A DNA stretch of 64,000 nt from DATFVJ01 sp963712955 (GCA_963712955.1 CAVQKF010000011.1:434001-498000), one strand, 5' to 3'; counted from the stretch's first letter, positions 25,570 through 35,517 are shown. A program made the numbers and translations. The notes: a model not told the origin generated them from the letters alone.

Positions 25570-28308
25570 TTACGGTACGCTCCCGGAGGCCGCGGTGTCC
25601 CGTACAGCGCTGCGTACGGCGCCAAAGGCCGCATTTATGGCATTGATGGCATGCATCCCTCCCGCGGCAACAGCCGCACCGCCACCCTGGGCGACGTCGT
25701 CCCTGCCGCCGCCACCGCCGCCGAGCGCACTGGCGGCCACGCCGACCAACGCGCCCGCCTTCAGCCCGGCCGCCCTGCCTGCCTCGTTCACAGCGATGAC
25801 AACCACTGGCCGGTCCTTGGGCACGCCCGCGAGCGCGACCACGCCAGGCCGCTGCGCGGTGAGCCTGCCACGGATGTCCAGGGCCAGCTCACGGATTCCG
25901 TCTGCCGTGGTGCCGTCGGGCACCCGCTTGGCGACGAATGCCACAGGGCCCACGTCCTCGGCTTCCGAAGCGAACTGAGCGGCGGAACTCAGTAGCTGCG
26001 CCGAGCGGAGCTGCCGCAGCTCACGTTCCGCGTCACGCAGGCGTGACGTGATCACGGCCACGCGTTCTGGGAGCTCTTCGGCACGTGCCTTCAGCTGCTG
26101 CGTAAGCTGCGATACCAGAACGCTCTCTGTGGCGAGGAAGCGGAACGCGTCCAGGCCCACAAGCGCCTCGACCCGGCGGATTCCGGAGCCGATAGAGGAT
26201 TCGCCAAGGATCTTGATGAGGCCAAGCTGGCCCGACCGCGCCACATGGGTGCCGCCGCAGAGCTCACGCGAGTAATCGCCGACCTCGACGACTCTGACGT
26301 CGGAGCCGTATTTCTCACCGAACAACGCGAGCGCGCCCATGCCACGCGCGTCTTCGAGCGAGGTATGAAAGGCACGTACATCCAGGTCGCCGATGAGAAC
26401 CTCGTTGACCTCATCCTCAACGTCGTGAAGCACTGACGGCGGGACCGCGCCGCCCGCAGTGAAGTCGAAGCGGAACCGGCCAGGCGAGTTCTCAGACCCC
26501 GCCTGTGCCGCGGATTCGCCGAGTGCGCCGCGGAACGCGCGATGCACCAGATGGGTCGCGGTATGCGACCGGGAGATCGCGCGCCGCCTCTCTATGTCGA
26601 TCTCGGCGTAGGCCTCGTCGCCCACCCGGATCTCGCCCGAGCGGACCTTGCCGCGGTGCACGATGACCCCGGCGACCGGCGACTGGACATCGAACACCTC
26701 GACCTCGGCGCCTCCACCATCAGCTGTGATGACGCCCGCGTCGGAAAGCTGGCCGCCGCCTTCCGCGTAGAAGGGCGTGCGGTCGAGCAGGACCTCGACC
26801 TCGGTTCCCGCGCCGGCCGCGGGCACTGGCACACCGCCGACAAGCAGCCCGACGACCGTGGCCTCGCTGGCCGATTCGTCATAGCCGGTGAAGGCGACCC
26901 TGCCCGAGCGGTCGAGCAACTGGCCAAAGACCGAGACATCGACGTTGCCGGTCCGCTTACGCGCGGCGTCTTCCTTGGCCCGCTGGCGCTGCTCGCCCAT
27001 GAGCCTGCGGAACCCTTCCTCGTCCACGGTAAGGCCCTGTTCCGCGGCCATTTCGAGCGTCAGGTCGATCGGGAACCCGTATGTGTCATGCAGCTGGAAC
27101 GCCTGCTCGCCTGCGAGCCTCACAGAACCGCGGCGCTTGCTCTCTTCCGCCGCGGCCTCGAAGATGGCGGTGCCCGTGCGGAGCGTGCCGAGGAAAGACT
27201 CCTCCTCAGCATCGATCACCGTCTGGACGTGCAGCGCGTCCCTGACGAGTTCGGGATACTGCTCACCCATGGCCTCGATCGCCGCTGCGGAGATCTCGTG
27301 CATAAAGCGGTCTTCGCCACGGGCACCGCCGCGCTGGCCTCCTGCGAGCAGCCGCAGATTGCGGATGCTGCGCCTGAGGATGCGGCGCAGCACGTAACCG
27401 CGTCCCTCGTTGCTCGGGATCACGCCGTCCTCGACCAGCATGACGGCGGTCCGCACGTGGTCGGCGATGATGCGGAGCGAGACGTCGGTTCTTGGATCAC
27501 GGCCGTACTTGGAGTCGGTCAGGTCGGCCGCCCGATCGAGAACCTTCCAGGTGGTGTCAACCTCGTAAAGGTTGTCGACGCCCTGCAGGATCGTCGCCAT
27601 CCGCTCCAGGCCCATGCCCGTGTCGATGTTCCTCGACGGCAGTTCGCCGAGGATCGGGTAGCCCTCTTTTCCCTGACCAGGCCCACGCTCGTACTGCATG
27701 AAGACGAGATTCCAGACCTCCAGGTAACGGTCCTCGTCCGCGACGGGGCCGCCCTCGGCCCCGTACTCAGGCCCGCGGTCGTAGAAGATCTCCGAGCACG
27801 GGCCGCAGGGCCCTGGCACGCCCATCGACCAGAAGTTGTCGGCCATGCCACGCCGCTGGATGCGCGCCTGCGACACGCCTACCTGGTCCCGCCAGATCCC
27901 CAGCGCCTCGTCGTCGTCCTGGTAGACGGTCACCCAGAGCTTGCCCTCGGGGAAACCGAAGCCGCCGTCGCTCTCGGCGAGCGTCAGCAGGTTCCACGCA
28001 TAAGGGATCGCCTGCTCCTTGAAGTAATCACCGAAGGAGAAGTTCCCGAGCATCTGAAAGAACGTGGCATGCCTGGCCGTCTTGCCGACCTCTTCGATGT
28101 CCTCGGTACGCACGCACTTCTGCGAACTCGTCGCACGGCGGAACGGCGGCGTCTGCTGGCCAAGGAAGTACGGCTTGAACGGCGCCATCCCCGCGTTGAT
28201 CAGCAGCAACGTCGGGTCCCTTGCGATCAGGCTGGCTGAAGGCACCACCGTGTGCCCACGCTGCTCGAAGTAGCTCAGGAAGCGGCGGGCGATCTGAGCC
28301 GACTCCAT
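25570..28308 (-). CDS. alaS: Alanyl-tRNA synthetase
   Basis: Charges tRNA-Ala and edits Ser/Gly mischarging. The aminoacylation domain begins SAQIARRFLSYFEQRGHTVV, with DPTLLLINAGMAPFKPYFLG; the editing domain holds the zinc motif HTATHLVHRAFR and CGGTHVARSG. The C-terminal C-Ala domain ends in GGGGGGRDDVAQGGG. 912 residues, slightly longer than usual because of about 30 extra Ala-rich residues at the end. The ATG overlaps the stop of the small upstream gene (TGATG). Confidence 0.97.
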   Translation of the reverse strand: MESAQIARRFLSYFEQRGHTVVPSASLIARDPTLLLINAGMAPFKPYFLGQQTPPFRRATSSQKCVRTEDIEEVGKTARHATFFQMLGNFSFGDYFKEQAIPYAWNLLTLAESDGGFGFPEGKLWVTVYQDDDEALGIWRDQVGVSQARIQRRGMADNFWSMGVPGPCGPCSEIFYDRGPEYGAEGGPVADEDRYLEVWNLVFMQYERGPGQGKEGYPILGELPSRNIDTGMGLERMATILQGVDNLYEVDTTWKVLDRAADLTDSKYGRDPRTDVSLRIIADHVRTAVMLVEDGVIPSNEGRGYVLRRILRRSIRNLRLLAGGQRGGARGEDRFMHEISAAAIEAMGEQYPELVRDALHVQTVIDAEEESFLGTLRTGTAIFEAAAEESKRRGSVRLAGEQAFQLHDTYGFPIDLTLEMAAEQGLTVDEEGFRRLMGEQRQRAKEDAARKRTGNVDVSVFGQLLDRSGRVAFTGYDESASEATVVGLLVGGVPVPAAGAGTEVEVLLDRTPFYAEGGGQLSDAGVITADGGGAEVEVFDVQSPVAGVIVHRGKVRSGEIRVGDEAYAEIDIERRRAISRSHTATHLVHRAFRGALGESAAQAGSENSPGRFRFDFTAGGAVPPSVLHDVEDEVNEVLIGDLDVRAFHTSLEDARGMGALALFGEKYGSDVRVVEVGDYSRELCGGTHVARSGQLGLIKILGESSIGSGIRRVEALVGLDAFRFLATESVLVSQLTQQLKARAEELPERVAVITSRLRDAERELRQLRSAQLLSSAAQFASEAEDVGPVAFVAKRVPDGTTADGIRELALDIRGRLTAQRPGVVALAGVPKDRPVVVIAVNEAGRAAGLKAGALVGVAASALGGGGGGRDDVAQGGGAAVAAGGMHAINAINAAFGAVRSAVRDTAASGSVP

Positions 28309-28814
28309 CAGCGGCCATCCTTCACGTCGTCGGAGCATTCACCTTCCGCGAACGCCCAGTCCTTGATAGCGCGGTGTCTTCCGAGCGTAGGCGCTTCTCC
28401 CCGGTCCGAAAGCCGGTAGATACGCATCCCTTCCCGCACGTCACGAGCGAACCCGGCGCTCGCGCGCGCGCCACGCACAAGCCATGCCGTCCCTGCCGTC
28501 CACGATCCGGCACCTGCCGCCCATGCAGGCTCCCTAGTCCGTGCCTGCTCTGAAGTCCGTGCCTGCTCTGAAGTCCGTGCCTGCTCTGAAGTCCGTGCCT
28601 GCTCTGAAGTCCGTGTTTGCCCTGTTCTCCGTGCCGGTCCCGAAGTCCGTGCCGGCTTTCCAGTCCCTACCGACTGTGTCGTCCACGGTCCGGCACCTGC
28701 CGGTGAACGATCTGGAGAAACGGCGCGTGCCAGCCGCGCTACCTTACGATATCCGCCCACACCTACCGCAGCGCCGACGGTGAGCCAGAACCCGCGGCGG
28801 ATCATGCCGATCAT
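28308..28814 (-). CDS. Small membrane protein (DUF6167-like) with TSEQAR repeats
   Basis: 168 residues. A short N-terminal hydrophobic helix (MIRRGFWLTVGAAVGVGGYR) precedes a conserved-looking C-terminal part (GFARDVREGMRIYRLSD). This layout fits the small proteins that sit between DUF948 genes and alaS in Streptomyces and relatives. Between them lie four to five TSEQAR units from an 18-bp repeat (about 28545-28630), not normal in that family. Joined to both neighbours by overlaps (ATGA and TGATG). Function unknown. Confidence 0.72.
   Translation of the reverse strand: MIGMIRRGFWLTVGAAVGVGGYRKVARLARAVSPDRSPAGAGPWTTQSVGTGKPARTSGPARRTGQTRTSEQARTSEQARTSEQARTSEQARTREPAWAAGAGSWTAGTAWLVRGARASAGFARDVREGMRIYRLSDRGEAPTLGRHRAIKDWAFAEGECSDDVKDGR
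28545..28640. repeat. 18-bp tandem repeat encoding TSEQAR
   Basis: About five copies of CTGCTCTGAAGTCCGTGC, the later ones diverged. The frame is kept. Confidence 0.8.
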
Positions 28815-29395
28815 TGCGGTGCCCTCCGCCCGTTTCGCTTCCGGTCCTGCCGGTCCTGCCCGCTCTGCAGTCCCGGCCGTCCCTGCCCGCTCTGCAGTCC
28901 CTGCCGTCCATGGTCCGGCGCTGGAATCCGGGCGACGGGCAGCGCGGCGGGTCCGCCGTGCGCATCGGCCCTCATCGCGCGGGCCGCAGGCTCAGCGCGC
29001 GGCCCGGCCCGCCGGGCCGCGCCTGACCGGCGCAGCGCGATCGCGCGGCGCACGCCGAACGAGAAACCGGCGAGCTGGCCGAGTGGGCCGCCGAGCACCG
29101 TACGGACCGCGCCAGTCAGCATCGACACGTCCGCGGTCAGTTCCGCGATGTTGGAGCTGACCTCGTCCATGTCAGCGGTGATGGCATCCGTCCTCGCGAG
29201 CTGCTCGTGTGCACGGTCCACCGCAGAATTCGCCCGCCCGAGCAGCAGATCGCTGCGGACACGGAACTCGGCAACGACGCCGGACGCCTCCGAGATCAGC
29301 CGGGCGAGCTTGACGAGCGTGTACACGCTCGCGGCGGCAAGCACTCCGAATGCGATCGCGGCGATCAAGGCTGCCGCCTGCACGGCCGTCAGCAT
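28811..29395 (-). CDS. DUF948-domain membrane protein
   Basis: An N-terminal transmembrane helix (LTAVQAAALIAAIAFGVLAA) is followed by an amphipathic region (VAEFRVRSDLLLGRANSAVD, DEVSSNIAELTADVSMLTGA) typical of DUF948 proteins. The last 60 residues are Gly/Arg/Gln-rich with LQSGQ repeats. ATG at 29395 with GGGAGGAG. First of the group DUF948 - small membrane protein - alaS - ruvX - mltG - aroE, all in one direction. A role in the envelope is inferred only from the membrane anchor. Confidence 0.8.
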   Translation of the reverse strand: MLTAVQAAALIAAIAFGVLAAASVYTLVKLARLISEASGVVAEFRVRSDLLLGRANSAVDRAHEQLARTDAITADMDEVSSNIAELTADVSMLTGAVRTVLGGPLGQLAGFSFGVRRAIALRRSGAARRAGPRAEPAARAMRADAHGGPAALPVARIPAPDHGRQGLQSGQGRPGLQSGQDRQDRKRNGRRAPQ

Positions 29396-29501
29396 GCCTG
29401 CTCCTCCCACGTCCGCGCGTCTTGCCAGGCACCTGTGCTACGTCTGCACGACCCTATCGCCGGAATCCCCGCAGGTGCGCCCGGACGCCCAACGTGATCA
29501 T

Positions 29502-29831
29502 CTAACGAACAGCACCCATGGTGCCCGGCGCTGCCCTGTGGTCACAATCTGCCGACCGCGCCAGGGCCGTCACCAGCGAACGGGCCACGGTCACCAGCAG
29601 CGCCGCGGCCACGGTCATCGCCAGCGCCGCGGCCACGGTCACCAGCAGCGCCGCGGCCACGGTCATCGCCAGCGCCGCGGCCACGGTCATCGCCAGCGCC
29701 GCGGCCACGGTCATCGCCAGCGCCGCGGCCACGGTCATCGCCAGCGCCGCGGCCACGGTCATCGCCAGCGCCGCGGCCACGGTCACCAGCAGCGCCGCGG
29801 CCAAGGTCACCCCCGCCGGCAATACGGTCAC
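29502..29831 (-). CDS. Doubtful hydrophobic repeat ORF coupled to rarA
   Basis: The GTG at 29831 overlaps the rarA stop as GTGA. The 109 residues are almost entirely (MTVAAALA) units encoded by a 24-bp repeat and would be strongly hydrophobic. Several other frames are also open across the repeat, so openness is not evidence of a gene. It is listed only because the coupled start is exact. No family match is recognised. Confidence 0.2.
   Translation of the reverse strand: MTVLPAGVTLAAALLVTVAAALAMTVAAALAMTVAAALAMTVAAALAMTVAAALAMTVAAALLVTVAAALAMTVAAALLVTVARSLVTALARSADCDHRAAPGTMGAVR
29583..29822. repeat. About ten 24-bp units downstream of rarA
   Basis: Units of GGCCACGGTCATCGCCAGCG plus CCGC run from 29583 to about 29822, a few with CACCAGCAG instead of CATCGCCAG. 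They fill most of the gap between rarA and the DUF948 gene. Confidence 0.92.
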
Positions 29832-31261
29832 CCTCGCTGGGGGCCAAGGTCACCACCAGCGCCGGGATCAGGGTCACCACCAGGGCCGGGGCCCGGATCA
29901 CCCGCGGGACCGCCATCACGATCCGCGCGGCCGTGGATCACCGCGCGGATGCGGTCGGCACGCTCCGCGTAGCGGGCCTCCGCGCCGTGCCTTGTCGGCT
30001 GGTAGTAGGTCCGGTCCGCGACCGCGTCAGGCGCGTACCGTTGCGCGACGACGCCGCTTTCGTGATCATGGGGGTAGACATACTCGCTGCCATGCCCCAG
30101 CCTGCCGGCTCCCGGGTAGTGATCGTCACGGAGATGAGCGGGCACCGGGCCGATAAGTCCCTTCCTTACATCCGATTCTGCCGCGCCTATCGCCTTGATG
30201 ACCGCGTTCGACTTCGGCGCGAGGGAAAGGTGGATGACCGCCTGTGCGAGGTTGATGCGGGCCTCGGGCAGGCCGACGAACTCAACCGCCTGCGCGGCCG
30301 CGGTCGCTGTCTGTAGCGCGGAAGGATCAGCCATGCCGATGTCCTCGCTCGCGTGCACGATCAGCCGCCGGGCGATGAACCTCGGATCCTCCCCCGCCTC
30401 GATCATTCTGGCCATGTAATGCAGCGCCGCGTCCACGTCGCTGCCCCGGATGCTCTTGATGAACGCGCTGATCACGTCGTAGTGCTGATCACCGGCGCGG
30501 TCATAACGGACCGCCGCACGGTCCACCGCCCGTTCCAGGGTTTCGACGTCGATGGCGCCGCCGCTTGCCCCCAGAGCCGCTGCCTCCAGGTAGGTCAGCG
30601 CGCGCCGTGCGTCACCTCCAGCGAGCCGCACCAGATGGCCGGCCGCCCCTGGCTCCAGGGTCACCTTCCCTGCGAGCCCCCGGTCATCGCGGAGCGCCCG
30701 CTCCACCACAGCGGCGATCTCGCTGTCGGTCAGGGGCTCAAGGGTGAGCAGCAGCGAGCGGGAAAGCAACGGACTGATCACAGAGAAGAACGGGTTCTCT
30801 GTGGTCGCGCCGATGAACGACACCCAGCGGTTCTCCACCGCGGGCAGCAGCGCGTCCTGTTGCGCCTTGTTGAACCTGTGCACCTCGTCGATGAAGAGCA
30901 GGGTCTGCGTGCCCGTCATGCCGAGATCGCGCCGTGCGGCGTCGATGACGGCGCGCACGTCCTTGACACCCGCGCTGACCGCGGAAAGCTCGACGAAGCG
31001 GCGCCGTGTCGCCCGGCTCACCACATACGCCAGCGTGGTCTTGCCCGTACCTGGCGGTCCCCACAGGAGCAGTGACATCGGGGCGTCGCCCTCGACAAGC
31101 TTGCGAAGGGGTGTGCCGTCCCGCACCAGGCGCCGTTGCCCGATCACCTCGTCGAGGTCACGGGGCCGCATCCGCACGGCGAGTGGCGCCTGCGCTGCTG
31201 CGGCCTCGCCCGCGGCAGCATCGAACAGGCTTTCGGGCTGCCCCGCCTGCGATCTCGCCAC
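29828..31261 (-). CDS. rarA: Replication-associated recombination protein A (RarA/MgsA AAA+ ATPase)
   Basis: Clamp-loader-like ATPase acting at stalled forks. Walker A is LLLWGPPGTGKTTLAYVV, Walker B LLFIDEVHRFNKAQQDALLP, sensor 1 GATTENPFFSV. The helical C-terminal tetramerisation part (HASEDIGMADP, GLPEARINLAQAVIHL) is complete. After residue about 410 a His/Tyr/Pro/Gly/Asp-rich tail of about 50 residues is added. GTG start at 31261 (VARSQAGQPESLFD), 22 bp after the ABC permease stop. In Streptomyces rpsD and hisS lie near rarA; neither is here. Confidence 0.93.
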   Translation of the reverse strand: MARSQAGQPESLFDAAAGEAAAAQAPLAVRMRPRDLDEVIGQRRLVRDGTPLRKLVEGDAPMSLLLWGPPGTGKTTLAYVVSRATRRRFVELSAVSAGVKDVRAVIDAARRDLGMTGTQTLLFIDEVHRFNKAQQDALLPAVENRWVSFIGATTENPFFSVISPLLSRSLLLTLEPLTDSEIAAVVERALRDDRGLAGKVTLEPGAAGHLVRLAGGDARRALTYLEAAALGASGGAIDVETLERAVDRAAVRYDRAGDQHYDVISAFIKSIRGSDVDAALHYMARMIEAGEDPRFIARRLIVHASEDIGMADPSALQTATAAAQAVEFVGLPEARINLAQAVIHLSLAPKSNAVIKAIGAAESDVRKGLIGPVPAHLRDDHYPGAGRLGHGSEYVYPHDHESGVVAQRYAPDAVADRTYYQPTRHGAEARYAERADRIRAVIHGRADRDGGPAGDPGPGPGGDPDPGAGGDLGPQRG

Positions 31262-31283
31262 GACCCGACAGTATCCCGGGCTG

Positions 31284-32210
31284 TTAGCAGGTGACGTCGC
31301 CGCTTGTGAACCTGGCCCACGCGAGCGCGAAGAAGATAACCGCATACACGCAGAACGACAGCAGCCCATGCAATAGGTCGCTGGTGGCGATTGGCGCCCG
31401 AAGGAGACTGTCGAAGGATGTCCACCAATGCGTGGGCAGATAGGGGTGGACGACAGCGAACTGCGGCACGTTGTCGATCACCTCGCTGGCCACGGCTATG
31501 ATCGCGGTCGCCGCGATAGCGCCGATAGCGTGCTCGGTCAACGTGGAAATGGCCAGCCCGATCGCGCCGAGCGAGGCCATCGCCGCCGCCACGTACAGCG
31601 TGACGAATGCGAGGCGTGCCAGCCCATCGGCTATGGAAACTGTGGTTCCTGACAGCAGGGTCATGGGGCCGACGGGAAACAGGGCAAGCCCCGCGATGAC
31701 CGCCGCCACCGTCACCAGTGCGGTGGCGCACAGCGCGAACGCGGCGACCACCAGGTATTTGGTCAACAGGAGCCGGGTACGCCCAGCCGGAACGGTGAGC
31801 AGATAGCGCAGCGTGCCATAGCCGGCCTCCCCTGCGATCGAGTCACCGGAAACCACGCTGACGACAAGCGGCAGCACAAGCGTGAGCAGCACGGTGAGTG
31901 CCGCGAAGCTGAGGAACAACCCATTGCCCGTCACCTGCGAGAAGAACGCAGGGCCATCGGCGCCGTCACCGCGCGGTGACCCGGCGAGCCGCAGCGCCAC
32001 GCCGATGATCACTGGCACAGCGGCGACAACGGCGAACAGCACAAGATTGCGCCGCCGCCGGAAGACAAGCCCGAGTTCGGAACGCGCAAACCGGAGCCAC
32101 GCCCGGCCGGCCGCGGGGGCGCGGCCCACAGGTGCCGCCCCCGGTGGCGGCACCGTGGCGGCCGTGCCCGCTGCGCCTCGGCCATCCACGACCATGTCAG
32201 CCGCTGACAT
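31284..32210 (-). CDS. ABC-2 type transporter permease
   Basis: Membrane subunit of an ABC exporter, 308 residues. About six hydrophobic segments are visible, among them LVLFAVVAAVPVIIGVALRL, LSFAALTVLLTLVLPLVVSV and a segment near the C-terminus. The conserved SGDSIAGEAGYGTLRYLLT before a membrane segment is typical of ABC-2 permeases. The ATG at 32210 (GGGGGAGG upstream) lies inside the end of the ATPase gene (14-bp overlap). With the ATPase and the LolA-like gene it forms a three-gene unit. Confidence 0.88.
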   Translation of the reverse strand: MSAADMVVDGRGAAGTAATVPPPGAAPVGRAPAAGRAWLRFARSELGLVFRRRRNLVLFAVVAAVPVIIGVALRLAGSPRGDGADGPAFFSQVTGNGLFLSFAALTVLLTLVLPLVVSVVSGDSIAGEAGYGTLRYLLTVPAGRTRLLLTKYLVVAAFALCATALVTVAAVIAGLALFPVGPMTLLSGTTVSIADGLARLAFVTLYVAAAMASLGAIGLAISTLTEHAIGAIAATAIIAVASEVIDNVPQFAVVHPYLPTHWWTSFDSLLRAPIATSDLLHGLLSFCVYAVIFFALAWARFTSGDVTC

Positions 32211-33377
32211 TGAAGCCCTCCCCCGTCAGCTCGACGAACAGATCCTCCAGGCTGGGCCTGGGAGAACTCAGCCCAGAAACGGGGATGCCCGCGTGGACGA
32301 GCTCGGCGCAGACCCGTTCTGGTGTCTGGCCGCCAAGCTGCGCGCCGATCTGGCGGCCCGCGACCGTCACGTCGAGAAGGCCGAGCTTGGTGAGCAGCTC
32401 ACCTGCCCGCTCCGCCTCGGCGGTCTCGACCTGGATCCGCTGCGCGGCGTGCGGCCCGCGATCCCGCAACTCCTGCAGCGTGCCCTGGAACACGAGCTGC
32501 CCGGTACGCATCACCCCGACGTGCGAGCAGATCTGGTCGACCTCGGCAAGCAGGTGCGACGAGACGAACACCGTGATCCCACCGGCGGCGATCTCCCTGA
32601 TCAGGCCGCGGACCTCGCGCGTACCCTGCGGGTCGAGGCCGTTCGTCGGCTCGTCGAGCAGGATCAGCTCGCGCGGTATGAGCAGGGCCGCCGCGATCGC
32701 GAGCCGCTGTTTCATGCCGAGGGAGTACACGCGGTAGCGCTTCTTCGCGGCGGCGAGCAGGCCGACCCGCTCGAGCGCCTCATTGATCCGCGCCGCCGCC
32801 GTGGATGGGTCGGCCGTCCGGTCCGCCGCGTCGATGCGCGCCAGGTTGGCCCAGCCGCTGAGGAAGGGGTAGAACGCCGGCCCCTCGACGAGGGAGCCGA
32901 CCCGTGGCAGCACGCTCGCCTCCGCGGCGGGCATCGGGGCCCCGAGCAGTTCCTGGGTACCGCTTGTCGGGTAGACAAGGCCGAGCAGCATCCTGATCGT
33001 GGTGGTCTTGCCTGAGCCGTTGGGGCCGAGAAAGCCGTAGACACTCCCACGCGGCACGTCGAGATCTATGGCGTCAACGGCAAGCTGGCCGCCACGGAAA
33101 CGCTTGCTCAGGCCATTCGTAGAGATCGCTGCGACTGCCGGGATCGCTGCGACTGCCGGGGCCGCTGCGACTGCCGGGGCCGCTGCGACTGCCGGGGCCG
33201 CTGCGACTGCCGGGGCCGCTGCGACTGCCGGGGCCGCTGCGACTGCCGGGGCCGCTGCGACTGCCGGGGCCGCTGCGACTGCCGGGGCCGCGCCTACTTT
33301 AGGGGTCGCGCGGCTGCCGCCACCTCGCTGGCGCCGGACTTCCCGTCAAGCCGCGGGGAGGACGACGCTGTGCTCAT
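32197..33377 (-). CDS. ABC transporter ATP-binding protein, frame broken near its N-terminus
   Basis: Walker A FLGPNGSGKTTTIRMLLG, signature SLGMKQRLAIAAALL, Walker B ELILLDEPTNGLDP and a switch His in VSSHLLAEVDQ mark a full nucleotide-binding domain. The first beta strand (LSKRFRGGQLAVDAIDLDVP) lies upstream of the GTG at 33057, but no start codon is in that frame. An ATG at 33377 overlaps the upstream stop (ATGA) and reads MSTASSSPRLDGKSG up to a TAG near 33300. Adding one base to GGGG at 33302-33305 joins it to the ATPase frame through nine APAVAA units. The restored gene would have a 70-80-residue repetitive N-terminus. Confidence 0.85.
33129..33292. repeat. Nine 18-bp units at the 5' end of the ABC ATPase gene
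   Basis: GCTGCGACTGCCGGGGCC is repeated with copies starting every 18 bp; the first two have GAT in place of GGC. It encodes APAVAA in the ATPase frame. Confidence 0.92.
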
Positions 33378-34540
33378 CGGCCAGCCTGGCCGGCCAGCGG
33401 GCCGGTCTTCGCCGCCGCGCTGTAGAGCACATCAGGCGTCACCGCACCGATCAGCAGTCTCCCGTCGCTTGTAAGCAGCACGGAAACAAGTTTCGTGCGC
33501 AGCAGCCTGCCGCTGCCCCAGGAGCCATTCACCTGGGAGGCCGCCCCGAGCAGCGCGTTCAGCTCACGGCCCGCACTGCTGTTTCCGCTGCCGCCCGGCG
33601 AGGGACTGCCCGCCTTACCGTTCGGCTTCGACGAGGTCGTGTGTATCACAGCGACGGCGAGCCAGCCCTGCCCGACGACCGTGCCGCCGGCCGCGGCCTT
33701 GCCCGCGTCGCGCGCGGCGGCCGCCCTGCCACGCCCGGCAGGCAAGCTCTCCTGCACCACCTTGGCGCCGGCTGGCGGGCTGAACGCGAAGTTGGCGGCC
33801 GCCGGCTGGGTGAACGCTATCGACGTGAACCCTGTCTGGAACGCCGGGGTGGCCGAACCACGCGGCATTACCTGAACCCGCAGCGGCACATTGCGTGTGG
33901 CATCGACCGCGATACGCACCTGCCCGATCAGAGACTGGCTGTCCTTCGGCGCGAGGACGAGCTCATAGGATGCTTCCCCGGCCACGGCCACGTTGCTTGC
34001 GACGCTGACCGTGGTCGTGGGCCCGACTGCGGCAAGCACCTGTTGCGCGGCCTGCTGCGGCGTCAGGGGCGCCTGCGTCGGCGAGGTCTCTCGCGCGCCA
34101 CCGCTGGCGGCCGGAAGCTTCACATGCGTCGCCGTGTTGCGGACACTCGACCACATCCAGACGTCCTGGCCGGACCGGATCAGGTCGGTCTCGCTCAGCT
34201 GGCCGGGTATCGCCAGCCGGATGTGCTGTGGATCGGAATACCACACCCGGATCGTGTGCGAACCGGTGACCAGGGACTGCAGCGAGGTGGGGTCACCGGC
34301 GCCAGGCAGGTCCGGCAGGCCGAACGCGGCGGTCTCGACAACCGTGCCTGTCATCGCGGGCGGAGGTCCCGTCCGCCCGGCCACCGCCGCGAGCAACTGC
34401 GCGGGCGTGCGGCGCGGGAGCGTGGGGGTCGCCTGGGCCGCGGAGACCAGAGACGCGGCGACCACGCCCCCTGTGACGGCGACGGCGACGATCGGAACCG
34501 CCCACCTGAGGCGACGGGAGAGCTGGGCCGACGGTGACAT
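33374..34540 (-). CDS. LolA-like secreted protein (outer-membrane-lipoprotein-carrier fold)
   Basis: 388 residues with a signal-anchor (RRLRWAVPIVAVAVTGGVVA) and an extracellular domain of the LolA/RseB-like type. Features include TMTGTVVETAAFGLP-like early strands, IRVWYSDPQHIRLAI and DVWMWSSVRNTATHVKLP, then YELVLAPKDSQSLIGQVRIA. Such proteins in actinomycetes accompany an ABC exporter and a two-component system; the same set is found here. ATG at 34540 after AGGGG. The stop overlaps the ATPase start. Its role (carrier or sensor) is inferred. The gene is preceded by seven 17-bp direct repeats. Confidence 0.82.
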   Translation of the reverse strand: MSPSAQLSRRLRWAVPIVAVAVTGGVVAASLVSAAQATPTLPRRTPAQLLAAVAGRTGPPPAMTGTVVETAAFGLPDLPGAGDPTSLQSLVTGSHTIRVWYSDPQHIRLAIPGQLSETDLIRSGQDVWMWSSVRNTATHVKLPAASGGARETSPTQAPLTPQQAAQQVLAAVGPTTTVSVASNVAVAGEASYELVLAPKDSQSLIGQVRIAVDATRNVPLRVQVMPRGSATPAFQTGFTSIAFTQPAAANFAFSPPAGAKVVQESLPAGRGRAAAARDAGKAAAGGTVVGQGWLAVAVIHTTSSKPNGKAGSPSPGGSGNSSAGRELNALLGAASQVNGSWGSGRLLRTKLVSVLLTSDGRLLIGAVTPDVLYSAAAKTGPLAGQAGR

Positions 34541-34550
34541 GTCACCCCTC

Positions 34551-34669
34551 TGTGACTTATTTGGCTCTGTGACTTGTGTGGCTCTGTGACTTGTTCGGCT
34601 CTGTGACTTGTGTGGCTCTGTGACTTGTTCGGCTCTGCGACTGTTAGGCACAGTGACCTGTTTGGCCCC
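34551..34669. repeat. Seven 17-bp direct repeats upstream of the LolA-like gene
   Basis: Units such as TGTGACTTGTGTGGCTC start at 34551, 34568, 34585, 34602, 34619, 34636 and 34653; the last two are diverged. They lie in the divergent promoter region between the LolA-like gene and the response regulator gene, starting 11 bp from the former. Evenly spaced direct repeats are how OmpR-type regulators often bind. The neighbouring regulator is the obvious candidate, without proof. Confidence 0.85.
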
Positions 34670-34837
34670 GTCCGTGCGGGATACACGCACGGACGCGCCG
34701 CGGTCTTTCAAGTGCCACTGTGCCGCACAGGTGCTGTGCTGATGCTGAGAGCCGCTGTGGTGATGCTGAGCGTGAATCCGCGCGAGACTGGAACCGGCGA
34801 CATGCCGGGCAAGTAGCGACATCCGGGAGGCCAGTAC

Positions 34838-35514
<677 letters not shown>

Positions 35515-35517
35515 ACT

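Noticed and set aside
34551..34669. CRISPR array or iteron origin
   Set aside because: No spacers, no cas genes and no replication initiator gene nearby; better read as a regulatory repeat.
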